Shown here piece by piece: positions 43,130 through 51,852 of a stretch of DNA of 64,000 nucleotides. Numbering within the stretch: the first letter of the stretch is position 1; every line of letters begins with the position of its first letter. The notes under the pieces were generated by a model. It saw nothing but the letters and a program-made list of their open reading frames with translations. It made no database searches and was not told where the DNA came from. The stretch is taken from assembly GCF_003182135.1 (NCBI RefSeq), contig NZ_QGTL01000008.1, positions 124,001-188,000 on the forward strand, written 5' to 3'. The stretch is from Nocardia neocaledoniensis (GTDB lineage: Bacteria > Actinomycetota > Actinomycetes > Mycobacteriales > Mycobacteriaceae). Made by a program: the position numbers and the translations under genes.

Positions 43130-43152
43130 GACAGTTCGGCCCAGGCCGGGGT

Positions 43153-44334
43153 TCAGACGCAGTAGGTGAGCAGGAAATCGTTGATCCGCAGGCGCCAGCC
43201 CGGCTGGAGCTCGATGGGCAGCGTGCCGACGCGCGACCAGCGCTCGGAATCGGGGGCGGCGAAGAACGTGCCGGAGGTGGCGGGAGCCTCCCGGACGAAC
43301 ACCTTGCCTCGCTCGGGGGCCACGAAGGCATGGACCCGGGAGACGAGCCGGTCCCGCTCGATCAGGATCGGTGTGGCGGCGGCGGCCCGCACCGATTCGT
43401 CCCCGGAGGGGTTGCGACCCAGCACATAGGACCGGTCCAGCGGATAGCTGAGCCCGTCCTCGGTGACCAGGGCGCCACGCGGGCTGGACTGCCCGGACGA
43501 TTTTCCCAGCGCGACCGGCTCGGCCAGCTTCGCGGCGTCCAGCGCCTGTGACCAGGCCAGCGGCGCGCTGGTGGCGGGGGAGTTGCGCGGGCCGGTGCTG
43601 ACGGTCTCGCCCTCGATCGTGGTGGGTCGCGCGCCGGTGCTCACCGTTTCCCCGTCGGGCGCGCCCGCGTCGGCGGACGGCACGAATCCGGTGGCGGGGG
43701 CCGCCGTCTCTGTGCTCACCTGCAGACCGGCCGTGGGTGGGCGGGACCCGCCGTCCTCGGCACGCCCCGGCGCGCGCAGCGCGCGGAACCCGGTGGCCTC
43801 GGTGGGCGCGGGTTCGTCGATGGTCTCCACGCGGCGCGGCGCCGGGTTGCGCTTGCGGCCCATGGTGAGCACGAATCCGTTGCCGGTGACGATGCCGGCG
43901 CGCAGATCGGTGCGGGGGTTGGCGCTGGTGGGATCGGCCATCTCGGCGCCGATCGCGATCCGGCGGACCGGTTCGCGGATGATCTCGTCGACCCAGGTGA
44001 AGGCGCGGTCGCCCGCCACCCTGCGGTTGCCCTCGGCGCCCGAGACTTCGGCGATCACCGCGCCGCGCAACAGGATCAGCATCCCGTCGGCGGTGGGCGC
44101 GAGGACGCCGAACGGCGGCGGCGCCGACGCGCCGCCGAAGACGACGCCGGCCAGGCGCTGGGCCAGGGCCGCACCGGGCGCCGACGCCGCGGTGCTGAGT
44201 GCGACGGTCTCGACGGCGCCGAGTAGTCGATCGGTGGACGGGGTCTCCCCGGCGAGATAGATGACGACGTCGCCGAATCGGGCGACGATCCCGGTACCGG
44301 GCACGATGGCCACGGTAGACGAATGCGCGCGCAT
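43153..44334 (-). CDS. FHA-domain protein
   Basis: A 393-residue phosphothreonine-binding protein. Residues 1-165 form an N-terminal domain of unknown fold. Residues 170-290 are a Pro/Thr-rich linker containing GETVSTG twice, possible Ser/Thr-kinase targets. Residues 300-393 are the FHA domain (YVLGRNPSG, LVSRVHAFV). AAGGAGG before ATG 44334 fixes the start; the longer frame adds no family sequence. Such proteins link PknB-type kinases to secretion or wall synthesis. Confidence 0.82.
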   Translation of the reverse strand: MRAHSSTVAIVPGTGIVARFGDVVIYLAGETPSTDRLLGAVETVALSTAASAPGAALAQRLAGVVFGGASAPPPFGVLAPTADGMLILLRGAVIAEVSGAEGNRRVAGDRAFTWVDEIIREPVRRIAIGAEMADPTSANPRTDLRAGIVTGNGFVLTMGRKRNPAPRRVETIDEPAPTEATGFRALRAPGRAEDGGSRPPTAGLQVSTETAAPATGFVPSADAGAPDGETVSTGARPTTIEGETVSTGPRNSPATSAPLAWSQALDAAKLAEPVALGKSSGQSSPRGALVTEDGLSYPLDRSYVLGRNPSGDESVRAAAATPILIERDRLVSRVHAFVAPERGKVFVREAPATSGTFFAAPDSERWSRVGTLPIELQPGWRLRINDFLLTYCV

Positions 44335-44405
44335 CACTGCCTCCTTGTCGGGCTGGCCTTTGCCAGCATAGATCCCCGCCGGGCGAGGGATGAGGGTTGT
44401 GCCCG

Positions 44406-44418
44406 CGAACAATGTTCG
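44406..44418. promoter_or_regulatory. Putative operator before the TetR/GNAT operon
   Basis: CGAACA-A-TGTTCG, a perfect 13-bp palindrome, 38 bp before the TetR start; candidate autoregulatory site. Confidence 0.5.
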
Positions 44419-44455
44419 TGCCAAACGTCGTTCGGGCGCTGCGTATGATCAGCGC

Positions 44456-45133
44456 ATGAACGCCGCACCCGTCAGTCGCCGGGCCAGACCGGCGAAGGCA
44501 CCGCTGAGCCGCGAGGTCGTGCTCGAGACCGGTCTGCGCATTCTCGACGCCGACGGCCTGTCCGGGCTCACCATGCGCCGGGTCGCCAAAGAACTCGACA
44601 CCGGCGCCGCCTCGCTCTACGTCTACGTCGCCAACCGCGACGACCTGATGTCCGGCATGCTCGACCACGTCCTGTCCACCGTGCCGGCGCCCGCCGAGGG
44701 CGACTGGCGCGAACGCCTGACCACCCTGGTCGAGGACACCGTCGACGTCCTGGCCAGGCACGAGGGCCTCGCCCTGGTGGCCCTCGGCCGCTTCCCGGCC
44801 ACCGAACACGCCCTCGGCCTCGTCGAGCGGTTGCTCGCGCTGCTGCGCGCGGGCGGGCTCGACCCGGCGACCGCCGCCTGGGCCGTCGACCTGATCTACC
44901 TGCATCTCACCGCAGCGGCCGCCGAACAGTCCGCCCACGACACCGCGGGTGCCGGCCGAGCGCGGTACATCGCCGAGCTGGGCCGGCGCTTCGACGCGTT
45001 GCCCGCCGAGCGGTATCCGACCCTGGTCGCGCTCCGCGCGCAAGTGCTGGCGGGCGACGGTGACGCCAGGGCGCGCTGGGCGCTGCGCGCGCTGCTCAAC
45101 GGGATCGTCGCCACCCCGGTGGGCGCGCGATGA
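44456..45133 (+). CDS. TetR-family regulator
   Basis: A 225-residue repressor of the TetR class with TetR_C type ligand domain. The helix-turn-helix is in LTMRRVAKELDTGAASLYVYVANRD (about residues 40-65, quoted in part). ATG 44456 is chosen over an upstream start as it gives the usual short leader. Its stop overlaps the acetyltransferase start by four bases (ATGA). Confidence 0.86.
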   Translation: MNAAPVSRRARPAKAPLSREVVLETGLRILDADGLSGLTMRRVAKELDTGAASLYVYVANRDDLMSGMLDHVLSTVPAPAEGDWRERLTTLVEDTVDVLARHEGLALVALGRFPATEHALGLVERLLALLRAGGLDPATAAWAVDLIYLHLTAAAAEQSAHDTAGAGRARYIAELGRRFDALPAERYPTLVALRAQVLAGDGDARARWALRALLNGIVATPVGAR

Positions 45134-45690
45134 AGCCGCAGACCACCCGGCCGCCGGTGTTCGGCGGCCCGATCCGGCCCGCCCGCGAGAACGACATCGA
45201 GCGGCTGCGCGAGATCGAGTGCCGCGCGGGCGCGCCGTTCGCCGAGATCGGGATGGTCGCGGTGGCCGAGGACGAACCGCCCGCCGCCGAAACCCTGCGC
45301 GAGTACCTCGCCGCCGAGCGTGCCTGGGTGTGGCCCGACGAGACCGATCGCCCGATCGGCTACCTGGTGCTCGGACTCGTCGACGGGCAGCCGCACATCG
45401 ACCAGGTCTCCGTCGACCCCGCCCACAGCGGGCAGCGCATCGGCAAACGCCTGATCGACCACGCCGTGGGCTGGGCGAAAGACCGTGGGCTGCACGAGAT
45501 CACCCTCACCACCTTCACCGAGGTCCCGTGGAACGGTCCCTACTACGCCCGCCTCGGCTTCGCCTACGTCCCCGTCTCCGAGGAGACGCCGGAACTGCGC
45601 GCGATCCGCGCCGCCGAGATCGCCCACGGCCTCGACGAATGGCCACGCGCCTGCATGCGCGCCGAGCTCGCCACGTGGATCGAGGGCTGA
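45130..45690 (+). CDS. GNAT-family N-acetyltransferase
   Basis: A 186-residue enzyme using acetyl-CoA. The pantetheine-binding motif is VDPAHSGQRIGKRL (about residues 96-109), with YYARLGFAYV near the end. The acceptor could be an aminoglycoside, amino acid or protein N-terminus; nothing narrows it. Coupled translation with the preceding TetR gene suggests inducible control. Confidence 0.86.
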   Translation: MKPQTTRPPVFGGPIRPARENDIERLREIECRAGAPFAEIGMVAVAEDEPPAAETLREYLAAERAWVWPDETDRPIGYLVLGLVDGQPHIDQVSVDPAHSGQRIGKRLIDHAVGWAKDRGLHEITLTTFTEVPWNGPYYARLGFAYVPVSEETPELRAIRAAEIAHGLDEWPRACMRAELATWIEG

Positions 45691-45794
45691 TCTCGGGACG
45701 TCGGGCTCGACGAGACCGGTCGGCGCCCGGATGCGCGAGAGCCGTGCGGACCAGGCTGACTCGCGGTTTCGCGTGGGCCGGGCGATGGACGGGA

Positions 45795-45820
45795 GCCCGT
45801 CGAGGACAGCTCCGACGGGC
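45795..45820 (-). terminator. Possible terminator after glpD
   Basis: An 8-bp stem (45795-45802 with 45813-45820), 12 bp past the glpD stop. Confidence 0.4.
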
Positions 45821-45831
45821 GACTCGTGAGG

Positions 45832-47379
45832 TCAGCGGGTGACGGCGTTCCTGGCGAAAGCGGCCTCTGCGGCGGGGAGGGCGGCGGCGCGGTCTTCGGG
45901 CACCAGGCCGATACGCGTGCGGCGGTCGAGCAGGTCGTCGACGGTGAGCGCGCCCTCGTGGGTGATGGCGAAGTCGAACTCGGCGGCGGTGACATCGATG
46001 CCGGGCGCGACCGGCTCGCGCAGGGCCGGATCGGCCAGCCACGCCGACACGATGTGGCCCGCCTCGCTGCCGTACCGCTCGATGAGCACCGGCGGCGCGT
46101 CGATGCGGTCGCGGGCGGCCCCGGAGACGGCGCCGATCAGCGGCAGCGCGGTGGTCCGGCACGGGCCCGCGGCCAGCCCGGCGTGCGCGACGGCCGCGTC
46201 GACGGCGTCCTGGGCCATCTGCCGATAGGTGGTCAGCTTGCCGCCGACGACGGTGATCACGCCGTCGGGGGAGGTGAGTACCGCGTGCTCGCGCGAGATG
46301 TCGGCGGTGCTGTCGTCGGCGGTCTTCAGCAGCGGGCGCAGGCCGGCGAAGCGGCCGCGGATGTCGGCGCGGGTCAGCGGTTCGCGCAGCGCGGTGTTGA
46401 TCGTGTCGAGCAGGAAGTCGATCTCGTCCTCGGTCGGCTGCGGCTCGTCGGGGATCGGGCCGGGGGCGTCCTCGTCGGTGAGGCCGAGGTAGACGCGGCC
46501 GTGCGCCGCCGGGAGCGCGAAGACGAACCGGCTGATGCTGCCCGGCACCGGGACCGTCAGCGCTGCGCTGAGGCCGCCGAACGCGGCGGCGTCGAACACC
46601 AGGTGGGTGCCGCGGCTCGGGCGCAGCTCGATACTGCGGTCGACCTCGCCCGCCCACACACCGGTCGCGTTGAGCACGGCGCGGGCACGCACGGTCAGTG
46701 TCTGGCCGGTCATGGTGTCGCGCAGCTCGACCGAATCACCGGTCGCGGCAACGGCTTCCACGCGGGTCAGCACCGTGGCGCCCGCGGCGGCCGCGGTGCG
46801 CGCCAGCGCGACCACCAGGCGCGCGTCGTCGACGAGCTGGCCGTCCCACGCCTGTAGACCGCCGCGCAGCCCGGCCCGGCGCACCGTCGGCGCCAGGCGC
46901 AGCGCCTCCGCGGCGGTGACCCGGCGCGAGCGCGGCAGGGTGTCGGCGGAGGTGCGGGCGGCCACCCGCAGCGCGTCGCCGGCGGCGAATCCCGCGCGGA
47001 TGAGCGAACTCTGGGCGAGCTTGATCCCGGGCAGCAGCGGCACGAGCTGGGGGAGGGGGCGCACCAGATGCGGCGCGGTGGTGCGCAGCAGGACGCCGCG
47101 CTCGACCGCGCTCTCGTGCGCGATGCCCACCCGGCCGCTCGCGAGGTAGCGCAGCCCGCCGTGCACCAGTTTCGAACTCCAGCGGCTGGTGCCGAACGCG
47201 AAGTCGGCGCGTTCGACCAGCACGACGCGCAGGCCGCGCGCGGCCGCGTCGAGCGCGGCACCAGCGCCGGTGACGCCGCCGCCGATCACCAGGACGTCGA
47301 CCTCGGGCCGCTCGCCGAGGGCGGTCAGCTCGGCGGCGCGGCGGGTGGCGTCGAGGGCGGAATTCGAATCAGGAGTCAT
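45832..47379 (-). CDS. glpD: Glycerol-3-phosphate dehydrogenase, FAD-dependent
   Basis: A 515-residue membrane-associated enzyme oxidising glycerol-3-phosphate to dihydroxyacetone phosphate and passing electrons to quinone. VIGGGVTGAGAALDAAARG (about residue 30) binds FAD; TSRWSSKLVHGGLRYL and GGKLTTYRQMA are GlpD signatures. ATG 47379 overlaps the end of the upstream TetR gene by 11 bp, so they are an operon. The gene order glpD, tetR, flavoprotein, dagK matches M. tuberculosis Rv2249c-Rv2252. Confidence 0.93.
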   Translation of the reverse strand: MTPDSNSALDATRRAAELTALGERPEVDVLVIGGGVTGAGAALDAAARGLRVVLVERADFAFGTSRWSSKLVHGGLRYLASGRVGIAHESAVERGVLLRTTAPHLVRPLPQLVPLLPGIKLAQSSLIRAGFAAGDALRVAARTSADTLPRSRRVTAAEALRLAPTVRRAGLRGGLQAWDGQLVDDARLVVALARTAAAAGATVLTRVEAVAATGDSVELRDTMTGQTLTVRARAVLNATGVWAGEVDRSIELRPSRGTHLVFDAAAFGGLSAALTVPVPGSISRFVFALPAAHGRVYLGLTDEDAPGPIPDEPQPTEDEIDFLLDTINTALREPLTRADIRGRFAGLRPLLKTADDSTADISREHAVLTSPDGVITVVGGKLTTYRQMAQDAVDAAVAHAGLAAGPCRTTALPLIGAVSGAARDRIDAPPVLIERYGSEAGHIVSAWLADPALREPVAPGIDVTAAEFDFAITHEGALTVDDLLDRRTRIGLVPEDRAAALPAAEAAFARNAVTR

Positions 47380-47989
47380 CACAGTCCTTCTCGCGTGGCG
47401 GGAGCAGGTAACCCTCGATCGCCCTCGACAACTCCGCGTCGAACCGCGCACCGGCCAGCAGCGGCTCCACCGTGCCCGCGGACTGCACCGCGGACTGGGT
47501 GATGAGCAACAGCATGGTCGCCATCTGCTCGGCGTCACCGGCACGGATTGACCCGTCCTCGTGGCCGAGGCGGATCGCGGCGGTGAACAGCTCGATCAGT
47601 GTGCGCTGATTGCGTCCCAACCGGCCGAACACGTAGGTGAGCATCAGGTCGGTGTCGGTGCGGAAGATCTTGGCGAACACCGCGTTCGCCCTGATCGCCG
47701 CCGCGCCCGCCACGATGCCGCGCACGAGCCGGTCCCGGCCGAGGCCGACATCGGGCATCGTCTCGCCGACGATCGTGCGCAGTTCGCGCACGAGCAGTTC
47801 GGCGATGAGCGAGCCGGTATCGGGCCAGCGGCGGTAGACCGTCGGCCTGCTGACGCCCGCGCGCCGGGCCACCTCGGTGAGCGTGGTGCGCCGGACGCCG
47901 AAATCGACGACGCAGGCCCGCGTGGCATCCAGGATCGCCACATCGGTGGGCGAGAGCTGCTCGGCGGGTTGGGTCGCGAGTTCGATCAT
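47369..47989 (-). CDS. TetR-family regulator of the glycerolipid cluster
   Basis: A 206-residue repressor with helix-turn-helix in LTEVARRAGVSRPTVYRRWP (about residues 37-56). It is divergent from the FAD-oxidase gene across 136 bp holding TGACA-N5-TGTCA, and cotranscribed with glpD downstream. The M. tuberculosis counterpart is Rv2250c. It probably senses a glycerolipid or fatty-acid intermediate. Confidence 0.87.
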   Translation of the reverse strand: MIELATQPAEQLSPTDVAILDATRACVVDFGVRRTTLTEVARRAGVSRPTVYRRWPDTGSLIAELLVRELRTIVGETMPDVGLGRDRLVRGIVAGAAAIRANAVFAKIFRTDTDLMLTYVFGRLGRNQRTLIELFTAAIRLGHEDGSIRAGDAEQMATMLLLITQSAVQSAGTVEPLLAGARFDAELSRAIEGYLLPPREKDCDDS

Positions 47990-48099
47990 CGTGGCTTCAC
48001 CCCGGGGTGTCGGCGACGCACGGATCCGGCGTCGTGGTCGAGCTGGGACGCCCAAGGGTATCGAGCGGACCAGCGGGGGCCTATCTGTTGATTACTGCT

Positions 48100-48114
48100 T
48101 GACACTATATGTCA
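48100..48114. promoter_or_regulatory. Operator in the glpD-tetR / flavoprotein divergent region
   Basis: TGACA-CTATA-TGTCA, a perfect 5-bp inverted repeat 11 bp before the flavoprotein ATG, overlapping TTGACA. Confidence 0.55.
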
Positions 48115-48125
48115 GAATGTAACGC

Positions 48126-49754
48126 ATGGTCGAGATGCAACCCGAAAAGTCCGGCACCGCCACCGCGCGGCCGAGTATGGTGTGGGACGCCTGGGGTGTC
48201 CCCGCCGGACACCAGCCGCTGTCGGCGCAGATCCGTGGCCTGCTCGCGCAGGTGTTCGGGATCTCGGGCGAGCCGGTGGCGCGTCGCGACGAGGGCGACG
48301 TGCCGCTGCGCCCCACCGCCCTCACCGCGGCCGATCGCGCCGGTCTGACCGCCATCGTGGGTGACGAACATCTCACCACCGCCGACGTCGACCGGCTGCG
48401 ACACGCGGGCGGCAAGAGCACACCCGATCTGCTGCGCCGCCGCGAAGACGGACCGCAGGACGCGCCCGACGCCATCGTCTTCCCCGCCGATCACGCGCAG
48501 GTCCTCGCCCTGCTGGCCTACTGCGCCGAGCACGGCGTCGCCGTGGTGCCGTTCGGCGGCGGCACGAGCGTGGTCGGCGGGCTCGACCCGGTGCGCGGGC
48601 GGTTCGGCACCGTCATCGCGCTCGATCTGCGCAGGCTCGACACCCTCACCGACGTCGACCCGGTCAGCGGCACCGCCACCCTCGGCGCCGGCCTCACCGG
48701 GCCGCAGGCCGAGGAACTGCTCGGCGCGCACGGGCTCTCGCTCGGGCACTTCCCGCAGAGCTTCGAGTTCGCCACCATCGGCGGCTTCGCCGCGACCAGG
48801 TCCTCGGGGCAGGCCTCGGCGGGCTACGGCCGATTCGACGACATGGTCGAGCGGCTGCGCATCGCGACGCCGCAGGGCGCCGTCGACCTCGGGCGCGCCC
48901 CGGCGTCGGCGGCCGGTCCCGATCTGCGTGAGCTGTTCGTCGGCTCCGAAGGCACCCTCGGCATCATCACGGCGGTGACGGTGCGAGTGCACCCGGTGCC
49001 GGAAACCGTTGCGTACCAGGCCTGGTCGTTCCCCGACTTCGCCACCGGCGCGGCCGCGCTGCGCGCGCTCGTGCAGACCGGCGCGGCGCCCACGGTGCTG
49101 CGCCTGTCCGACGAGGCCGAGACCGGCCTGAACCTGGCCCGCTCCGCCGATGTCGGCGGCGAGCCCATCTCGGGCTGCCTGGCCATCACCACCTACGAGG
49201 GCACCGAGGCGCACGTCGCCGCCCGCGCGCTGGAGGCGAGCGGACTGCTCGCCGCGGCGGGCGGCACCGCGCTCGGCGAGGCGCCGGCCCAGCAGTGGGA
49301 GCACGGCCGCTTCGCCGCGCCCTACCTGCGCGACGCGCTGCTCGACGTCGGCGTGCTCTGCGAGACCCTCGAGACCGCCACCACCTGGGCGAACCTGGCG
49401 AACCTGAAGGTGAAGGTCACCGGCGCGCTCACCGACGCGCTCGGCGCGCAGGGCACCCCCGCGCTGGTGATGTGCCACATCTCGCACACCTATCCCACCG
49501 GTGCGTCGCTCTACTTCACCGTCGTGGCCAAGCAACTCGACGATCCGATCGCGCAGTGGCGGGTCGCCAAGTCCGCGGCGGGCGACGCGATCGTCGCCGC
49601 GGGCGGGACCATCACCCACCACCACGCCGTCGGCGCCGACCACCGGCCGTGGATGTCGGCTGAGATCGGCGACCTGGGCGTGCGGGTGCTGCGCGCGGTG
49701 AAGCGCGAACTCGACCCCGCCGGCATCCTGAATCCTGGAAAGCTGGTGCCATGA
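48126..49754 (+). CDS. FAD-binding oxidoreductase, alkyl-DHAP synthase-like
   Basis: A 542-residue vanillyl-alcohol-oxidase-fold flavoprotein. VVPFGGGTSVVGGL (about residue 139) binds the FAD pyrophosphate, and the C-terminal HHHAVGADHRPWM motif matches alkylglycerone-phosphate synthases and M. tuberculosis Rv2251. It may form or oxidise ether or glycerolipid precursors from DHAP, which the neighbouring GlpD produces. A 4-bp overlap joins it to the kinase gene. Confidence 0.87.
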   Translation: MVEMQPEKSGTATARPSMVWDAWGVPAGHQPLSAQIRGLLAQVFGISGEPVARRDEGDVPLRPTALTAADRAGLTAIVGDEHLTTADVDRLRHAGGKSTPDLLRRREDGPQDAPDAIVFPADHAQVLALLAYCAEHGVAVVPFGGGTSVVGGLDPVRGRFGTVIALDLRRLDTLTDVDPVSGTATLGAGLTGPQAEELLGAHGLSLGHFPQSFEFATIGGFAATRSSGQASAGYGRFDDMVERLRIATPQGAVDLGRAPASAAGPDLRELFVGSEGTLGIITAVTVRVHPVPETVAYQAWSFPDFATGAAALRALVQTGAAPTVLRLSDEAETGLNLARSADVGGEPISGCLAITTYEGTEAHVAARALEASGLLAAAGGTALGEAPAQQWEHGRFAAPYLRDALLDVGVLCETLETATTWANLANLKVKVTGALTDALGAQGTPALVMCHISHTYPTGASLYFTVVAKQLDDPIAQWRVAKSAAGDAIVAAGGTITHHHAVGADHRPWMSAEIGDLGVRVLRAVKRELDPAGILNPGKLVP

Positions 49755-50701
49755 GTGAACTTTCGGTGCGGCGGGTGCTCGTCGTCACGAACCCGTACTC
49801 GGGTGCCGGTCGTGGCGACGGCGTCGCCGACGCCGTGCTGGAACGGCTGCTGGCTCAGGGCGTCGAGGTGGCCGAGGTACGGGCGCCGAGCGCGACCGAA
49901 TCGGTCGAGCAGGTCAGGGCGGCGGTGAGCAGCGAACTGCGCAGGCCCGACGCGGTGCTCTGCGTCGGCGGCGACGGCCTGATGAACGTGCTGCTCAACG
50001 CGGTCGCGCACAGCACTGTGCCGCTCGGCCTCGTGCCCGCCGGGACCGGCAACGACCTGGCCAGGGAACTCGGCATCCCGACCGGGGATCCGAAGGCGGC
50101 CACCGACATCGTGCTGCGCGGCCGGGTCCGTCACATCGACCTGGGCCGGATCGAATCCACCTACGCAACGCCCACCTGGTTCGCAACCGTCGTCGGCACC
50201 GGTTTCGACGCGCGAGTCACCCTGCGCGCCAACAAGATGCGCTACCCGCGCGGTCCGCTGCGCTACACCGTGGCCGCCGTGGCCGAGCTGATGCGCGGCT
50301 ACACGCTGCCGTTCACCATCGAGTTGTCCGGCCTGGCGCCCGGCGCGCTGGACAATCCCGACGGCGAGCACACGGTGATCCACACCGACGCGGTGATGGC
50401 GCCGATCGGCAACACCCGCACCTACGGCGGCGGCATGCTGGTGTGCCCCGACGCCCTCGCCGACGACGGTTACCTCGACATCACGGTCGTCGGCGCCGTC
50501 TCGCGGCTCGAGATGGCGCGGCTGCTGCCCGCGCTCTCGGCGGGCAAGCGCATCGACCACCCGTCGACCAAGCGCTACCGCGCCCGCCGGATCACCGTCA
50601 CCGCCGACGGCGGCTACGCCACGGCCGACGGCGAGCCCGCGGGCATGCTGCCCGTCACCGTGCAGGCGATGCCGGGGGCTTTGACGGTGCTCGTCCCGTG
50701 A
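49751..50701 (+). CDS. dagK: Diacylglycerol kinase
   Basis: A 316-residue lipid kinase of the DagK/LCB family. VVTNPYSGAGRGDG binds ATP and VGGDGLMNVLLNAV is the catalytic GGDG. The C-terminal beta domain includes FATVVGTGFDARV. It phosphorylates diacylglycerol, feeding phosphatidic acid back to phospholipid synthesis. M. tuberculosis Rv2252 in the same order supports this and is linked to mannoside lipids. Confidence 0.9.
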   Translation: MSELSVRRVLVVTNPYSGAGRGDGVADAVLERLLAQGVEVAEVRAPSATESVEQVRAAVSSELRRPDAVLCVGGDGLMNVLLNAVAHSTVPLGLVPAGTGNDLARELGIPTGDPKAATDIVLRGRVRHIDLGRIESTYATPTWFATVVGTGFDARVTLRANKMRYPRGPLRYTVAAVAELMRGYTLPFTIELSGLAPGALDNPDGEHTVIHTDAVMAPIGNTRTYGGGMLVCPDALADDGYLDITVVGAVSRLEMARLLPALSAGKRIDHPSTKRYRARRITVTADGGYATADGEPAGMLPVTVQAMPGALTVLVP

Positions 50702-50851
50702 ACCGGGCGGCGCCGCCCTGACAGGTCGCGCCGTCTGGGCGCGCGCGGCTCGCGCCGGAAACGACTCGGCCGTCCGTTGATCGCAGTCCCGGACGCGTCG
50801 GCGGACAACGGGTGGCTCGTGGGTCTGCGCCGCGTGGCGACGCGTCCGGGC

Positions 50852-51541
50852 TCAGGCGGCCTCGAAGGTGATCCGGGCGACCGCGCTGAGCGTCGGACGA
50901 TCGACGATCACCACCGAGGCCGACGCCAGCGGAGCCGGGTTCGGCGGTACCTCGGCGCTCAGCGACCGCATCAGCCGATCCCACCGGCGGCAGTGGGCGG
51001 TGAACGCCACGCTGTTGACCCGCCTGCCCCGGGTGATCTGGCCGTGCCTGGCCTCGGTCGCCGGGACGTCGATCAGCACCATGTGGAGTTCGCGGCCGCC
51101 CTCCTCGGCCCAGCGGCTGATCAGCTCGCGGCTCCAGCCGAAAGTCGCGCAGTCGTGGATGGCGACCGGGCCGTCGGTGGTGCGCAGGGCGCGGCGAATC
51201 GCGCGATAGTGCGCGAGGTGCACCAGCGGCCGCCACAGCGGGTACGGCAGCCAGCCCAGCCGGTGCCGCAACCGGTTGCGGGTGTGATTCGAGTCGAGCA
51301 CCAGCGCGCCCGAGGCCGTGCGCACCGGCTGCTCCGCCTCGGGGCCCGCGGCGAAGAAGCGGTGTAGCGCGGTGGACTTGCCCGCGCCGGGCACTCCGGC
51401 GAACACCAGCACGCTGGTGGCGGGGTAGCGGAGTTCCTCGACCTCGCCCGCACGGAGGTCGACCAGCGCGACCGGGGCCACGACTCGGGACGGGGTGGAG
51501 CGGGGTGCGGGGCTGGCTGCGGAATCGAGCGGGGGCGTCAC
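50852..51541 (-). CDS. P-loop AAA-type ATPase/kinase, zeta-toxin-like size
   Basis: A 229-residue protein with Walker A GVPGAGKST at about residues 43-51 and a later Arg-rich lid region. The fold resembles small P-loop kinases used on tRNA, sugars or in zeta-like toxins, but no antitoxin gene is next to it. GTG 51541 is the best start (GGAGAGG adjacent); the open frame reaches further but upstream codons do not look coding. Function unknown. Confidence 0.75.
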   Translation of the reverse strand: MTPPLDSAASPAPRSTPSRVVAPVALVDLRAGEVEELRYPATSVLVFAGVPGAGKSTALHRFFAAGPEAEQPVRTASGALVLDSNHTRNRLRHRLGWLPYPLWRPLVHLAHYRAIRRALRTTDGPVAIHDCATFGWSRELISRWAEEGGRELHMVLIDVPATEARHGQITRGRRVNSVAFTAHCRRWDRLMRSLSAEVPPNPAPLASASVVIVDRPTLSAVARITFEAA

Positions 51542-51613
51542 CCTCTCCAGACTCCGGGAAAACGGACAATTCGGCAATCCGGGAAATCCCCGATCTTCGC
51601 CGGAGTCGCAAGT

Positions 51614-51644
51614 CTCACAACGACTTCCGCGTGTCGTTTGTGAG
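51614..51644. promoter_or_regulatory. Inverted repeat in the valS upstream region
   Basis: CTCACAACGAC pairs with GTCGTTTGTGAG (one extra T), loop TTCCGCGT. ACTTCCGCG occurs inside it and again at 51654-51662. Could be an operator. Confidence 0.45.
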
Positions 51645-51738
51645 TGGGTGACAAACTTCCGCGCCCCGGTAGGGAGAAACTGAGAATTGCCTATGGATTC
51701 CCCGGTCGAGTCCCGATCGCCGGTAGTATCGCAGGGGT

Positions 51739-51789
51739 AGACGGAGTCTTCGGTGTCCCTCATCCACCGAAGATTCCGTCTCTGTTTTT
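51739..51789 (+). terminator. U-tract terminator upstream of valS
   Basis: A 17-bp stem with one G-U pair (51739-51755 with 51765-51781) followed by TTTTT at 51785-51789. It lies 64 bp before valS, where no plus-strand gene ends. It may end a small RNA or act as a valS attenuator. Confidence 0.82.
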
Positions 51790-51852
51790 CTCCGGCACTC
51801 ACCACCGGAGGCGGTGGTAAGTCGCGCCGCGCGCGCCCCTTAGGATTGGGGC

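Larger units (their letters stand above)
51542..51852. other. 311-bp valS leader region
   Basis: Contains an inverted repeat (51614-51644), a possible promoter (GTGACA near 51647, TAGGGA 16 bp later), and a strong plus-strand terminator (51739-51789) that lies upstream of valS and not after any plus gene. No protein gene is supported. Confidence 0.6.

Noticed and set aside
50852..51541. A zeta toxin of a toxin-antitoxin pair.
   Set aside because: Only the P-loop is clear; no small antitoxin gene is adjacent.
51542..51852. A T-box riboswitch before valS.
   Set aside because: No T-box consensus (AGGGTGGNACCGCG-like) or clear specifier stem; only the terminator is supported.
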